In this document: in pieces, positions 36,996 to 46,429 of the stretch
Position numbering within the stretch: the first letter of the stretch is position 1
How the letters are laid out: every line of letters starts with the position of its first letter
NCBI RefSeq assembly: GCF_900129685.1
Contig: NZ_FQWM01000007.1
Span: 62,001 to 126,000 of the forward strand
DNA from: Cognatishimia maritima
Lineage (GTDB): Bacteria; Pseudomonadota; Alphaproteobacteria; Rhodobacterales; Rhodobacteraceae
Direction of reading: 5' to 3'
DNA: 64,000 bases
Made by a program: the position numbers and the translations under genes
The notes under the pieces: generated by a model
Database searches by the model: none
Seen by the model: the letters and a program-made list of their open reading frames with translations, nothing else
What the model was told of the DNA's origin: nothing

Positions 36996-38495
36996 ATGGC
37001 CAAAGTGAAAAAAGCCCCGCGCCCCAAGGCAATCACGCCCAAGGGATTTCGCGACTATTTCGGCGAAGAAGTGACCGAGCGCGCCGAAATGCTGCATCAG
37101 ATTGCGGGTGTCTATCATCGTTATGGCTTTGACGCTTTGGAAAGCGCGGCGGTGGAAACCGTCGAAGCGCTTGGGAAATTCTTGCCGGATGTCGATCGCC
37201 CAAACGAAGGCGTTTTTGCATGGCAAGAATCCGATGACGACGGGCAAGGCGATTGGATGGCGCTGCGCTATGATCTGACGGCGCCTTTGGCGCGGGTCTA
37301 TGCGCAGCACCGCAATGACCTGCCAACACCCTATCGCCGCTATGCCATGGGGCCGGTTTGGCGCAATGAAAAGCCCGGACCGGGGCGCTATCGCCAGTTC
37401 TATCAGTGTGACGCGGATACAGTTGGCACGGCGAGCATGGCCGCGGACGCTGAGATCTGCGCGATGTTGTCTGATACGCTTGAAACCGTCGGCATCCCGC
37501 GCGGTGACTATCTGGTGCGCGTGAATAATCGCAAAGTTCTGAATGGCGTGTTGGAAGCCATGGGGCTCGGCGAAGATCAAGCCGCCAAAGACAACGTGCT
37601 GCGCACCATCGACAAGTTCGACAAGGTCGGCGAAAGCGGTGTGCGTGAATTGCTTGGCAGGGGGCGTTTGGATGCGTCGGGCGCTTATATTGATGGCGTC
37701 GGTCTTTCCGATGATCAGGCCGAGCCTGTGATTGCCTTCCTGACCTCCAAAGCAGATGACGTGGCTCAAACCTTTGCAAATCTGCGGGCGGCGGTTGGTG
37801 CATCGCAGATGGGGGCCGAGGGCATTGCCGAGTTGGAACAGATAGGCGACCTGTTGGCCGCTGGTGGCTACGGCGCGGACCGCATCGAAATTGACCCATC
37901 TGTTGTGCGTGGCCTTGGCTACTATACCGGTCCCGTCTTTGAGGCCGAGCTAACGTTTGAGATTTTCGACGAAAAAGGCCGCAAGCGCCAGTTTGGGTCC
38001 GTGTCCGGTGGTGGTCGTTATGATGACCTTGTGAAGCGTTTCACAGGTCAAGCCGTGCCAGCGACAGGTGTGTCCATTGGTGTTGATCGCCTATTGGCGG
38101 CCCTCCGTGAAAAGGGTCGCATTGGTGGCGTTGCTACGGGGCCTGTTGTGGTGACCGTTATGGATCGGGATCGCATGGCGGATTATCAGGCCATGGTTGC
38201 AGAGCTGCGTAATGCTGGCATCCGGGCCGAAGTCTACCTTGGCAACCCCAAGAACTTTGGCAACCAGTTGAAATATGCCGACAAACGCCAATCTCCGATC
38301 GCGGTAATCGAAGGTGGCGACGAAAAGGCAAATGGCGTCATTCAGATCAAAGACCTGATCCTTGGCGCAAAAATTGCCGAAAGCGCCACTCTGGAAGAGT
38401 GGAAAGAACGCCCAAGCCAGTTTGAAGTGCCGCGCGGTGATCTTGTCGCAAAGGTCCGCGAGATATTGGCAAGCCAGTCGGAAGGGCAGGGCTGA
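36996..38495 (+). CDS. hisS: Histidine-tRNA ligase
   Basis: A 499-residue class II synthetase, longer than the ~424 of E. coli. Motif 2 is [18 protein letters not shown], and the histidine-specific parts are [12 protein letters not shown] and SGGGRYDDL. The motif 2 loop lacks the RHERPQ-type residues used by common bacterial HisRS to read G-1 of tRNA(His), matching the alphaproteobacterial branch. It overlaps hisZ by 1 base and the three genes hisS-hisZ-hisG form a run ended by a strong terminator. Confidence 0.97.
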   Translation: MAKVKKAPRPKAITPKGFRDYFGEEVTERAEMLHQIAGVYHRYGFDALESAAVETVEALGKFLPDVDRPNEGVFAWQESDDDGQGDWMALRYDLTAPLARVYAQHRNDLPTPYRRYAMGPVWRNEKPGPGRYRQFYQCDADTVGTASMAADAEICAMLSDTLETVGIPRGDYLVRVNNRKVLNGVLEAMGLGEDQAAKDNVLRTIDKFDKVGESGVRELLGRGRLDASGAYIDGVGLSDDQAEPVIAFLTSKADDVAQTFANLRAAVGASQMGAEGIAELEQIGDLLAAGGYGADRIEIDPSVVRGLGYYTGPVFEAELTFEIFDEKGRKRQFGSVSGGGRYDDLVKRFTGQAVPATGVSIGVDRLLAALREKGRIGGVATGPVVVTVMDRDRMADYQAMVAELRNAGIRAEVYLGNPKNFGNQLKYADKRQSPIAVIEGGDEKANGVIQIKDLILGAKIAESATLEEWKERPSQFEVPRGDLVAKVREILASQSEGQG

Positions 38496-39580
38496 TGCCA
38501 CAAAAAGCGTTGATCCGTGCGCGCGCTGCAGAGTTGCGCGCCACCTTCGAGGCAGCGGGCGCAACGGTCGCCGAAACCCCTTTGCTGCAGCCTGCCGAGG
38601 TGCTTCTGGACCTCTATGGTGAGGACATCCGTGCACGTGCCTATGTCACAAGCGATAGCCTGCTGGGTGAACAGATGCTGCGCCCGGATTTCACGGTGCC
38701 AGTGGTGCAGATGCACATGCAGCACGGGGCAGAACCGGCGCGCTATACCTATGCCGGTGAAGTTTTCCGCCGTCAGGATGCCGACACCAGCCGTGCGAAC
38801 GAATACACGCAGGTCGGATACGAGGTCTTTGACCGTGACAACCCAGCCGCTGCGGATGCAGAAGTGTTTGGTTTAATCCACGTGGCTTTGGCAGATGTCG
38901 ACGTGCGCGCAAGCACCGGAGACATCGGGTTGCTTATGGCGGCCGTACAAGGGCTTGAAACGACAGACCGCCGCAAGGAGGCTTTGAAGCGCCACATCTG
39001 GCGGCCAAGACGATTCCGCGCGCTTCTGGATCGTTATTCAGGCCGCATGACGGTGCCCCAAAGCCGTCAGGCGCTGCTAGACATGGATGCGCCTTTGCAA
39101 ACTGGTGTGCCTTTCATTGGCTTGCGCTCACCGGATGAGATTTCAGAGCGTATCGAGGCGCTGCGCGAAGACGTGAACGCCGCCCCGATCTCTTCGGTTC
39201 AGGTCGAGTTGCTGGATGCCTTGCTGGATGTGCGGGAAACCCTGCCGTTTGCCCTGGAACGTCTGCGCGATATTGCGGTCGACATGCCTGCAATCACCCA
39301 CGCCGTTTTCAGCCTGCGCGAGCGGATTGACGCGATGGACGCCAAAGGCATCGACGTTGGTGCGATTGAATTTGAAGGAAGTTATGGCCGTACGAACATG
39401 GAATATTACGACGGCTTCGTCTTTGAATTCCACGCCGAAGGTCGAGCGGACCTACCTGCGGTGGCAACTGGCGGTCGCTATGACGCGCTGACCCGCGTTC
39501 TCGGCGGGGGCAATGAAATTCCAGCTGTGGGTGCGGTGATCCGCCCCGAAGTTCTTTTGGCGCTGGAGGGGCAGGCATGA
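38495..39580 (+). CDS. hisZ: ATP phosphoribosyltransferase regulatory subunit
   Basis: A 361-residue paralogue of the HisRS catalytic core. It keeps the class II-like outline (LRPDFTVPVVQMHM, YAGEVFRRQDADTSRANEYTQVG, GGRYDAL) but lacks the tRNA-binding domain and HisRS-specific residues. It forms a complex with the short HisG to make the first enzyme of histidine biosynthesis and mediate feedback. It sits between hisS and hisG with overlaps of 1 and 4 bases. Confidence 0.95.
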   Translation: MPQKALIRARAAELRATFEAAGATVAETPLLQPAEVLLDLYGEDIRARAYVTSDSLLGEQMLRPDFTVPVVQMHMQHGAEPARYTYAGEVFRRQDADTSRANEYTQVGYEVFDRDNPAAADAEVFGLIHVALADVDVRASTGDIGLLMAAVQGLETTDRRKEALKRHIWRPRRFRALLDRYSGRMTVPQSRQALLDMDAPLQTGVPFIGLRSPDEISERIEALREDVNAAPISSVQVELLDALLDVRETLPFALERLRDIAVDMPAITHAVFSLRERIDAMDAKGIDVGAIEFEGSYGRTNMEYYDGFVFEFHAEGRADLPAVATGGRYDALTRVLGGGNEIPAVGAVIRPEVLLALEGQA

Positions 39581-40275
39581 CGATCAAACTGGGTGTGCCC
39601 TCCAAAGGGCGCTTGATGGAAAAGACTTTTGACTGGTTTGGTGCCCGGGGTGTTTCTTTGACGCGCACTGGGTCTGAGCGCGAATATGCAGGTGCTGTGG
39701 ACGGCATTGATGGTGTTGAACTTGTGCTGCTGAGCGCCGGGGAAATCCCGCGCGAACTCAAAGCCGGGCGCATTCATCTGGGTGTGACGGGCACTGACCT
39801 GATTCAGGAAAAGCTCGGTCTGTGGGAACAACAGGTCGAACCGCTTGCCGAACTTGGATTTGGCCGCGCGGACCTGATTATTGCCGTGCCGCAATGCTGG
39901 GTGGATGTTGACCTGCTCGAAGATTTGGACGCGGCTGCGGCGGCCTTCCGCAAAGCACACGGGTTCAGACTGCGGATTGCCACCAAATACCACCGGCTGG
40001 TGCGGGATTACCTGCGTGAAAACGGGGTCGCGGATTACCAACTGGTCGACAGCCAAGGCGCGACCGAGGGCACCGTCAAAAACATGACGGCAGAGGCGAT
40101 TGCCGATATCACCTCGACCGGGGAGACCCTGCGCGCGAACCACCTCAAGATTCTGTCAGATGGTCCAATCCTGCGGTCGCAGGCGACGTTGTTCCGGTCT
40201 CGGAATGCGCAGATGAATCAAACGGAAAAGGCCACGTTGCAAGAGCTTCTCGAAGCGTTGGACCTTGATCGTTAA
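39577..40275 (+). CDS. hisG: ATP phosphoribosyltransferase, short form
   Basis: A 232-residue catalytic subunit without the C-terminal regulatory domain, so it needs HisZ. KLGVPSKGRLME, LGVTGTDLIQE and the PRPP-contacting DSQGATEGTVKNM are visible. It condenses ATP with PRPP in the first step of histidine biosynthesis. It overlaps hisZ by 4 bases and ends in an intrinsic terminator. Confidence 0.97.
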   Translation: MTIKLGVPSKGRLMEKTFDWFGARGVSLTRTGSEREYAGAVDGIDGVELVLLSAGEIPRELKAGRIHLGVTGTDLIQEKLGLWEQQVEPLAELGFGRADLIIAVPQCWVDVDLLEDLDAAAAAFRKAHGFRLRIATKYHRLVRDYLRENGVADYQLVDSQGATEGTVKNMTAEAIADITSTGETLRANHLKILSDGPILRSQATLFRSRNAQMNQTEKATLQELLEALDLDR

Positions 40276-40300
40276 TCTTCGATGCACATCTGAATTCATA

Positions 40301-40328
40301 GGGAGCCACATTTCCGGCTCCCTTTTTT
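40301..40328 (+). terminator. Intrinsic terminator after hisG
   Basis: GGGAGCC (40301-40307) and GGCTCCC (40316-40322) form a perfect stem, followed by six T (40323-40328). Confidence 0.92.
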
Positions 40329-40375
40329 GTATTACAGACTAAGATTGCACCATGTCAGAGCGGAGTAGGGGCACA

Positions 40376-40747
40376 ATGATTATTGCACGTAAATGGCAAC
40401 AGGCAGAGGGGGCTGCGGTATTTGCGGCCAGTCTGGTGATATACACGCAGGTGGACAGTCCCTTGGCGTGGTGGAGCGCTCTGCTAATTTTCTTTGCGCC
40501 TGATCTTAGCTTTTTAGCTTACCTGAAAGACAATCGTTTTGGGGCGCGTGTTTATAACCTTTGCCACCTTTACGGACTGGGCGCTTTGATCATGGCCTTG
40601 GGCTATGTGATTGACGCTTCCTTAGTGGCTGCAATCGGCGTGCTTTTGTTGGGGCATAGCGGATTTGACCGGATGCTTGGCTACGGCCTGAAATCAGAAG
40701 AAAGCTTCCAATCCACGCATCTTGGTAAAATTGGGAAGAACACCTAA
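40376..40747 (+). CDS. DUF4260 family membrane protein
   Basis: A 123-residue protein with about four hydrophobic segments. The order of motifs (WWSALLIFFAPDLSFLAYL, YNLCHLYGLGA, LGHSGFDRMLGYGLK) is that of DUF4260 (pfam of small YoaD-like membrane proteins of unknown role). ATG 40376 is preferred over 40352 because AGGGG is 5-6 bases upstream. Confidence 0.75.
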   Translation: MIIARKWQQAEGAAVFAASLVIYTQVDSPLAWWSALLIFFAPDLSFLAYLKDNRFGARVYNLCHLYGLGALIMALGYVIDASLVAAIGVLLLGHSGFDRMLGYGLKSEESFQSTHLGKIGKNT

Positions 40748-40759
40748 CAGACCGCAAAT

Positions 40760-40786
40760 AAAAACCCCGCCGATGGCGGGGTTTTT
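40760..40786. terminator. Bidirectional terminator between DUF4260 gene and protease-like gene
   Basis: A run of A, then CCCCGCC (40765-40771), loop GAT, GGCGGGG (40775-40781) and TTTTT. The A and T runs make it work on both strands between convergent genes. Confidence 0.92.
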
Positions 40787-40805
40787 CTGTTTCGTTTTGA
40801 GGGGC

Positions 40806-42560
40806 TTACCAGCAACTGACCAGTACCGTGATCTCTCCGGCTAATGTTGTCAAATCCTCTGGGGGCATGGCAGCGTTGGCCGTGTTGGTGGCCGTCGTGA
40901 TGCCTTCTTCCGAAAGGACCGCGCGGATTAAGTCGCCGCGTGCCGCAAAGCTAACATCTGCTGGCAATTGGCGGTCAGACGCGCTTGGGGGCGGCAGCAG
41001 CATGCCAACGACAGACCCTCCAGCATCAAACACCGGGCCGCCCGCGTCGCCGGGTAATGGGGCTAGGGCGAGGCGGGTCAATTCCTCTTCGCCTTGCAGC
41101 CCGCGCAGGTCAGCCAATGTGCCGAAGGTGACGGTTGGTGCGCCCAATGCACCTTCAAAGGAATAGCCCGCCACCGCGACCTCTGACTGCAGACGTGGGG
41201 TCGCTTCGCTGAAGGTCGCCACAGACATCGGGGCCAGCCGCGTGGAGGGTCGCAGGACAGCGACACCCAGTTGGTCGTTCACACCCATCAGCTCCGCATC
41301 ATAGTCGTTGTCCAACGTGATGCGCTGGCAGTTGCCCACGACCTCTGCGGTGGTGACGACAGTGCCCGACCGATCAATGTAGAAACCAGAACGCGACATT
41401 TTCGGGCGGCGGATTTCAAGGCCAGACAGAAGATCCAGATCTTGCAACGCCTCTGAGCCAACAGAAGGGTCCATGACGCCATCAAGGCGCGTAAAGGAAT
41501 TTCGCATTTCAGACAGCAGGCGGCGACGGCGTTCTTCGTCCCCGGCAGGCCAGACCAGCGTGAAGCCCTTGATTTCGCCGCCCTCGAGTTCGACCTCAGT
41601 GTGGCTGATGCGATTGGCATCTTCGCCGACAAGGACAAAGCTGTTGTTGCGACGTTCACGTGGGCCTTCCAAAGGCACCAGTTCCAGCGTCTGCATAATG
41701 TCATAGAGGCCAAACAGCGTCGCCTGATTGCCCGCTTGGCTGATCAGAACCACCTGTGCCTCAATGTCGCCAGTCGATGCAAAATTCACAAAGGGATATT
41801 CGGCAGAGACCTTCTCGACCACACCGGTTGGGATCATGATTTCAATCCCAGCTTCGAGGCTGGTGTAGGGCTGCAAATCAAGCCCATCGAGGACCGCATT
41901 GTATTGCGCCTTAAGCTGCGCGCGCTGCGCAGTTGTCAGAACACCCGTGGTTTCATGGCCGTTCGCGGCCTGCCACGCTGACATCGACGCGCGGGTGCCG
42001 CGACCGAAAGCGCCGTCAATCGCGCTGTTGTAGAACCCGGCCCATTGCAGCCAAGTCTGAAGTTCCTGCTTTTCGGCGCGGCTCAGCCGGGCCTCACTGG
42101 CGCGCGCTTCGCGTGGGGTTTCATCTGGAATGGCGATTTCGACATCTGCTTCTGCAGCGCTTTCCTCCGTCGTCAGGGACGCGTCGGTTTCAGGCTCTGC
42201 AACCGGCGCTTCCAACCGCAAGTTCAAAAGGTTCGCTCCAACTGGCCAGAACTGGCTTTCAAAGGTCGATGAAAAGGTGATGTAGCTGTCGCGCGGGATC
42301 AATCCGTCGTTGCGATAGGTGTTCAGAACAACTTCGGCATCTTCGCGCGTGTAGGGCCCAAGCGCGATCCCATACCAGCCACCACCAAGCGCAAAACCAT
42401 TCACGTCTTCCAGACGGCTTGCGTAATTGCGAATTTCTGTATTCGCCTCGGTCAGGCTGGGCTGGGCCTCAATTTGCACCCAAGCAATATCTTCTTGTGC
42501 AAAAGCGGGTCGCCCGACGGTCAAAATCACAAACAGAATAGACAAAAATAAACGCGACAT
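40806..42560 (-). CDS. Secreted SPOR-like / peptidoglycan-binding / degenerate trypsin-like protease protein
   Basis: A 584-residue protein with a signal peptide (ending near RPAFAQ). Residues ~26-95 look like a SPOR-type repeat (WVQIEAQ and WYGIALGPYTREDAE). Residues ~165-215 are a peptidoglycan-binding type 1 domain (LQTWLQWAGFYNSAIDGAFGRGT). The last ~200 residues have the layout of a trypsin-like (DegP/HtrA-type) protease, but all three catalytic positions differ: VVTTAEVVG has Glu where VLTNAHVV has His, NDQLGVAVL has Gly where the Asp should be, and LPGDAGGP has Ala for the Ser in GNSGGP. It should therefore be a non-catalytic periplasmic wall-binding protein. It is alone, convergent with the DUF4260 gene. 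Confidence 0.85.
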   Translation of the reverse strand: MSRLFLSILFVILTVGRPAFAQEDIAWVQIEAQPSLTEANTEIRNYASRLEDVNGFALGGGWYGIALGPYTREDAEVVLNTYRNDGLIPRDSYITFSSTFESQFWPVGANLLNLRLEAPVAEPETDASLTTEESAAEADVEIAIPDETPREARASEARLSRAEKQELQTWLQWAGFYNSAIDGAFGRGTRASMSAWQAANGHETTGVLTTAQRAQLKAQYNAVLDGLDLQPYTSLEAGIEIMIPTGVVEKVSAEYPFVNFASTGDIEAQVVLISQAGNQATLFGLYDIMQTLELVPLEGPRERRNNSFVLVGEDANRISHTEVELEGGEIKGFTLVWPAGDEERRRRLLSEMRNSFTRLDGVMDPSVGSEALQDLDLLSGLEIRRPKMSRSGFYIDRSGTVVTTAEVVGNCQRITLDNDYDAELMGVNDQLGVAVLRPSTRLAPMSVATFSEATPRLQSEVAVAGYSFEGALGAPTVTFGTLADLRGLQGEEELTRLALAPLPGDAGGPVFDAGGSVVGMLLPPPSASDRQLPADVSFAARGDLIRAVLSEEGITTATNTANAAMPPEDLTTLAGEITVLVSCW

Positions 42561-42713
42561 CGATGGTTGAGCCCTTTGATCGAAAAAAGTTTCCTATTCG
42601 CTCGTTCTTTTACCAGTTCTTGGCGCACTTGCACCCCTAATTTGGCTTCAGGCGCAATTGACCCGCCTGTCTGTTGCGCATAGGTACAACGCGCGTTTGA
42701 AAAAGGCAGAGCC

Positions 42714-43655
42714 ATGACAATTTCGGCAAACACGGACAGCAAACCGCGCTCCTTCCAGGAGATCATTCTGCGCCTCCAGACTTACTGGGCGGGCAAAGGC
42801 TGTGCGATCTTGCAACCCTATGACATGGAAGTTGGGGCCGGCACATTCCACCCGGCGACGACGCTGCGCTCTTTGGGTCAAAAACCATGGGCGGCTGCCT
42901 ATGTTCAGCCCTCGCGCCGCCCAACCGATGGACGATATGGCGAAAACCCGAACCGCCTGCAGCACTACTACCAATATCAAGTGCTGATCAAACCAAGCCC
43001 ACCGGATTTGCAGGCGCTCTATCTTGGTTCCTTGGAAGCCATCGGCATCGACATGGAGATGCACGATATCCGCTTCGTGGAAGACGACTGGGAAAGCCCG
43101 ACCTTGGGCGCCTGGGGACTTGGCTGGGAAGTCTGGTGTGACGGTATGGAAGTCAGCCAGTTCACTTATTTCCAACAGGTTGGTGGCTATGATTGTCATC
43201 CTGTGTCAGGTGAGTTGACCTACGGCCTAGAACGTTTGGCGATGTATATTCTCGGTGTGGACCACGTGATGGACATGCCATTCAACGACCCTAACGCGCC
43301 TATTGCGCTGACCTATGGCGATGTCTTCAAGCAAACCGAAGAAGAATACGCCCGCTGGAATTTTGACGTCGCCAACACCGAAGTTCTGCTGCGCCACTTT
43401 GAAGAGGCTGAAACCGAGTGTCAGGCGATCCTCGCGCAGGAGCACGTTGATCCGAAAACCGGCAAAACCATCATCATGGCGCACCCGGCCTATGATCAGT
43501 GCATCAAAGCCAGCCACATCTTCAACCTGCTCGATGCGCGTGGCGTGATCTCTGTGACCGAACGCCAAGCCTACATTGGCCGCGTGCGTGCTCTGGCGAA
43601 ACAATGTGCGGACGCCTTCGTGCAAACCCGCGCCGCCACCGGAGAAGCCGCGTGA
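42714..43655 (+). CDS. glyQ: Glycine-tRNA ligase alpha subunit
   Basis: A 313-residue class II synthetase alpha chain of the alpha2beta2 bacterial type. The family segments [36 protein letters not shown] and YFQQVGG are intact. It charges tRNA(Gly) together with GlyS. A 175-residue gene is inserted between glyQ and glyS, overlapping the glyQ stop by 4 bases. Confidence 0.97.
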   Translation: MTISANTDSKPRSFQEIILRLQTYWAGKGCAILQPYDMEVGAGTFHPATTLRSLGQKPWAAAYVQPSRRPTDGRYGENPNRLQHYYQYQVLIKPSPPDLQALYLGSLEAIGIDMEMHDIRFVEDDWESPTLGAWGLGWEVWCDGMEVSQFTYFQQVGGYDCHPVSGELTYGLERLAMYILGVDHVMDMPFNDPNAPIALTYGDVFKQTEEEYARWNFDVANTEVLLRHFEEAETECQAILAQEHVDPKTGKTIIMAHPAYDQCIKASHIFNLLDARGVISVTERQAYIGRVRALAKQCADAFVQTRAATGEAA

Positions 43656-44179
43656 CCGGTAAGCTTCTCGCAGGAGTTCTCGTCTTGTCAGCCATCGCGA
43701 TGGGCATCGGCCTCTGGTACACTCAGATTTACGCCTTCTATGAACCGGTGAATGCCACCGGCTCTGACGATGTGCGCATGACGCTGTTGGCAACTGGCGA
43801 ACCCGAAGTTGTCCTTTATGAGGATTTCGAAGCAATTGACGCGGGCAGCTCCCCAATCCGCTACCGCGCCTGCTTCACGACATCGATGTCCCAAGCCATG
43901 CTGAGCGAAACCTATCAGCCGGTCGACAAAGCAACGCCTTTGAACGCGCCGGGCTGGTTTGATTGCTTTGACGCCGCCGAAATCGGCGCGGCCCTGCGCA
44001 GCGGTCAGGCACTGGCCTTTATGGGCACTGAAAATATCGATTATGGGATCGACCGCATTGTTGCGATCATGCCCGATGGCCGGGGATTTGCCTGGCACGA
44101 AATCAACGAATGCGGAAAGCTTGCCTTTGACGGCGAAGATCTCCCCGCCACTTGCCCGCCAAAACCGGAAGGCCAATAA
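43652..44179 (+). CDS. DUF6446-like single-pass protein between glyQ and glyS
   Basis: A 175-residue protein starting at GTG 43652 inside the glyQ stop. An N-terminal hydrophobic segment ([19 protein letters not shown]) anchors it, with a ~150-residue periplasmic-side domain containing [14 protein letters not shown] and NECGKL, that is three or four Cys that could form disulfides. From memory this resembles DUF6446, seen in Rhodobacterales at this position, but the assignment is not checked. It is 2 bases from glyS. Function unknown. Confidence 0.75.
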   Translation: MTGKLLAGVLVLSAIAMGIGLWYTQIYAFYEPVNATGSDDVRMTLLATGEPEVVLYEDFEAIDAGSSPIRYRACFTTSMSQAMLSETYQPVDKATPLNAPGWFDCFDAAEIGAALRSGQALAFMGTENIDYGIDRIVAIMPDGRGFAWHEINECGKLAFDGEDLPATCPPKPEGQ

Positions 44180-44181
44180 TT

Positions 44182-46272
44182 ATGCCTGATCTGCTGATTG
44201 AACTCTTTTCCGAAGAAATCCCTGCACGCATGCAAGCCCGCGCGGTGGAAGACCTGAAAAAGCGCGTGACCGATGGGCTGGTGGCCGCGGGTCTGACCTA
44301 TGCGCATGCCTCCAGCTTCTCGACCCCGCGGCGCCTGACGCTCGCGCTGGAGGGGATGTTGGCTGAAAGCCCAACGATCCGCGAAGAACGCAAAGGCCCG
44401 AAGGTTGGCGCACCAGAGAAAGCCATCGAAGGCTTCTTGCGCGGTGCTGGCCTGACTATGGACCAGTTGGAAGAGCGCGACACGCCGAAGGGTGCTGTCT
44501 ATTTCGCGATGATCGAAAAGCCGGGCCGCCCGGCGGCCGAGATCGTGGCAGAGGTTCTGGAAGACACCATCCGCAACTTCCCATGGCCAAAATCCATGCG
44601 CTGGGGCAAGGGAGCATTGCGTTGGGTACGCCCGCTGCATTCCATTCTTTGCATCATGTCGGATGAGGCGGGCACCGAGGTTGTGCCAATGGACATCGAC
44701 GGGATCACATCGGGTGACACCACTGAAGGCCACCGATTCATGGGGGCAGGGCGCTTTGCCGTCACTGGCTTTGAAGACTATGCTGCCAAGTTGAAACGCA
44801 ACCACGTGATCCTTTCAGCAGAAGAGCGCGCCGAGGCGATCTGGGCAGATGCCCAAAACCTCGCCTTTGCGCAGGGTCTCGAAGTTGTGGACGACAAAGG
44901 CCTCTTGGCCGAAGTTGCCGGTCTGGTTGAATGGCCGGTCACACTGATGGGCGACATTGCTGAGGACTTCCTCAATCTGCCGCCCGAGGTGCTGCAGACC
45001 TCGATGAAAGAACACCAGAAGTTCTTCTCTGTGAAAAACCCAAAGACGGGCCGGATTGAGAAGTTCATCACCGTTGCCAACCGTGAAACCAAAGACAATG
45101 GCGCGACCATTTTGGCAGGCAACCAAAAGGTTCTCTTCGCGCGTCTGTCGGATGCGAAATTCTTCTGGGAAAACGACGTGCGCACCGCGAAAGCTGGCGC
45201 GTCTGAGTGGATTGAGAAGCTGTCGAATGTGACCTTCCACAACAAACTGGGGTCTCAGGCGGAACGCATTGATCGCATTGCCGCTCTGGCGCGTGAGATT
45301 GCGCCGATTGTTGGCGCTGATGCTGATCTGGCAGAAAAAGCCGCGCGTTGGGCGAAGGCGGACCTGTCATCCGAGATGGTCTATGAATTCCCTGAGCTAC
45401 AGGGCTTAATGGGCCGCTACTATGCGGAGTTCGCGGGGCATCCGGCGGAAGTGGCTGCGGCTGCGACCGAGCATTACTCGCCGCTGGGCCCATCCGATGA
45501 TGTGCCGACAGCACCGGTTTCGGTGGCTGTTGCACTGGCAGATAAGCTGGACCTGCTGACAGGCTTCTGGGCGATTGATGAAAAGCCGACAGGATCAAAA
45601 GACCCCTTTGCGCTGCGTCGCGCGGCTTTGGGTGTTATTCGGTTGGTTTTGGTCAATAATATTGATCACTCTTTAGAAGGGATTTTGGATCCGGGTTTAG
45701 CAGCTCACGACGGCAAGCCCTATTCCCGTCCGGATGAGCACACACGATTTGAGTTGATGGGGTTCTTCCTTGATCGATATAAAGTCGTTTTGCGCGATAT
45801 GGGTTACAAGCACGATATTGTAGACGCAGTTTTGTCATTGCAGACAGGTGATGTGCTCCCATGGAGCAACGCACGCATAGCATCTCTGCAAGCCTTCCTC
45901 TCCACCGATGACGGCGAGAACCTGCTGCAAGGCTTCAAACGCGCCAACAACATCCTCAGCCAAGCGGAAGATAAAGACGGCGTTGAATACTCCTACGGCG
46001 CAGATATCAAATACGCTGAGGACGATGCGGAAAAGGCGCTCTTTGCGGCGCTCGACAAATTCGAAGCCCCCATCGCGGAAGCGATCCTTGGCGGAGATTT
46101 TGCCGCTGCCATGGCAGGCCTCGCGGGCCTGCGCGCGCCAATTGATGCCTTCTTTGAGGCGGTGCAGGTCAACAGCGACAACGAGGTTGTGCGCCGCAAC
46201 CGCCTGAACCTCTTGGCGCGCATTCGCACACTCTGCCTGTCTGTGGCTGACCTGACGAAGGTCGAGGGTTAA
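44182..46272 (+). CDS. glyS: Glycine-tRNA ligase beta subunit
   Basis: A 696-residue beta chain, normal length. PDLLIELFSEEIPARMQ at the N-terminus is the family start, and FPEL-type LQGLMGRYYAEFAGH and LADKLDLLTGFW are conserved parts of the HD-like and tRNA-binding regions. The start is ATG 44182, with GGAAGG upstream, rather than an in-frame ATG 30 bases earlier. The GC falls briefly around 45640-45800, where the codon choice is less typical (TTGATCACTCT), but the frame is unbroken. Confidence 0.97.
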   Translation: MPDLLIELFSEEIPARMQARAVEDLKKRVTDGLVAAGLTYAHASSFSTPRRLTLALEGMLAESPTIREERKGPKVGAPEKAIEGFLRGAGLTMDQLEERDTPKGAVYFAMIEKPGRPAAEIVAEVLEDTIRNFPWPKSMRWGKGALRWVRPLHSILCIMSDEAGTEVVPMDIDGITSGDTTEGHRFMGAGRFAVTGFEDYAAKLKRNHVILSAEERAEAIWADAQNLAFAQGLEVVDDKGLLAEVAGLVEWPVTLMGDIAEDFLNLPPEVLQTSMKEHQKFFSVKNPKTGRIEKFITVANRETKDNGATILAGNQKVLFARLSDAKFFWENDVRTAKAGASEWIEKLSNVTFHNKLGSQAERIDRIAALAREIAPIVGADADLAEKAARWAKADLSSEMVYEFPELQGLMGRYYAEFAGHPAEVAAAATEHYSPLGPSDDVPTAPVSVAVALADKLDLLTGFWAIDEKPTGSKDPFALRRAALGVIRLVLVNNIDHSLEGILDPGLAAHDGKPYSRPDEHTRFELMGFFLDRYKVVLRDMGYKHDIVDAVLSLQTGDVLPWSNARIASLQAFLSTDDGENLLQGFKRANNILSQAEDKDGVEYSYGADIKYAEDDAEKALFAALDKFEAPIAEAILGGDFAAAMAGLAGLRAPIDAFFEAVQVNSDNEVVRRNRLNLLARIRTLCLSVADLTKVEG

Positions 46273-46286
46273 AGCCCCTCGATTTC

Positions 46287-46333
46287 ATCTTTCCGAAAAT
46301 ACTCAAACGCCGGATTTTCATCGAAAATCCGGC
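46287..46333 (+). repeat. Intergenic 3'-end motif plus perfect hairpin after glyS
   Basis: ATCTTTCCGAAAATACTCA (46287-46305) is followed by GCCGGATTTTC (46309-46319) and GAAAATCCGGC (46323-46333), a perfect 11-base stem with a 3-base loop. A 16/19 match to the motif lies after the aminotransferase gene (59464-59482), also next to a hairpin. This is probably a repeated transcript-end element. Confidence 0.65.
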
Positions 46334-46429
46334 CTGCGCCCTTTCCGGTGACGCGACGATTGGACTGAAAGCTTTTTCTTGCCACAGCCGCCGGGCGTCG
46401 TATGCTGCACGCCACAGGAGGATGCCGCA

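Noticed and set aside
45640-45800. Dip in GC within glyS as possible recombination patch
   Set aside because: The reading frame and protein motifs continue without change, so synonymous variation is enough to explain it.
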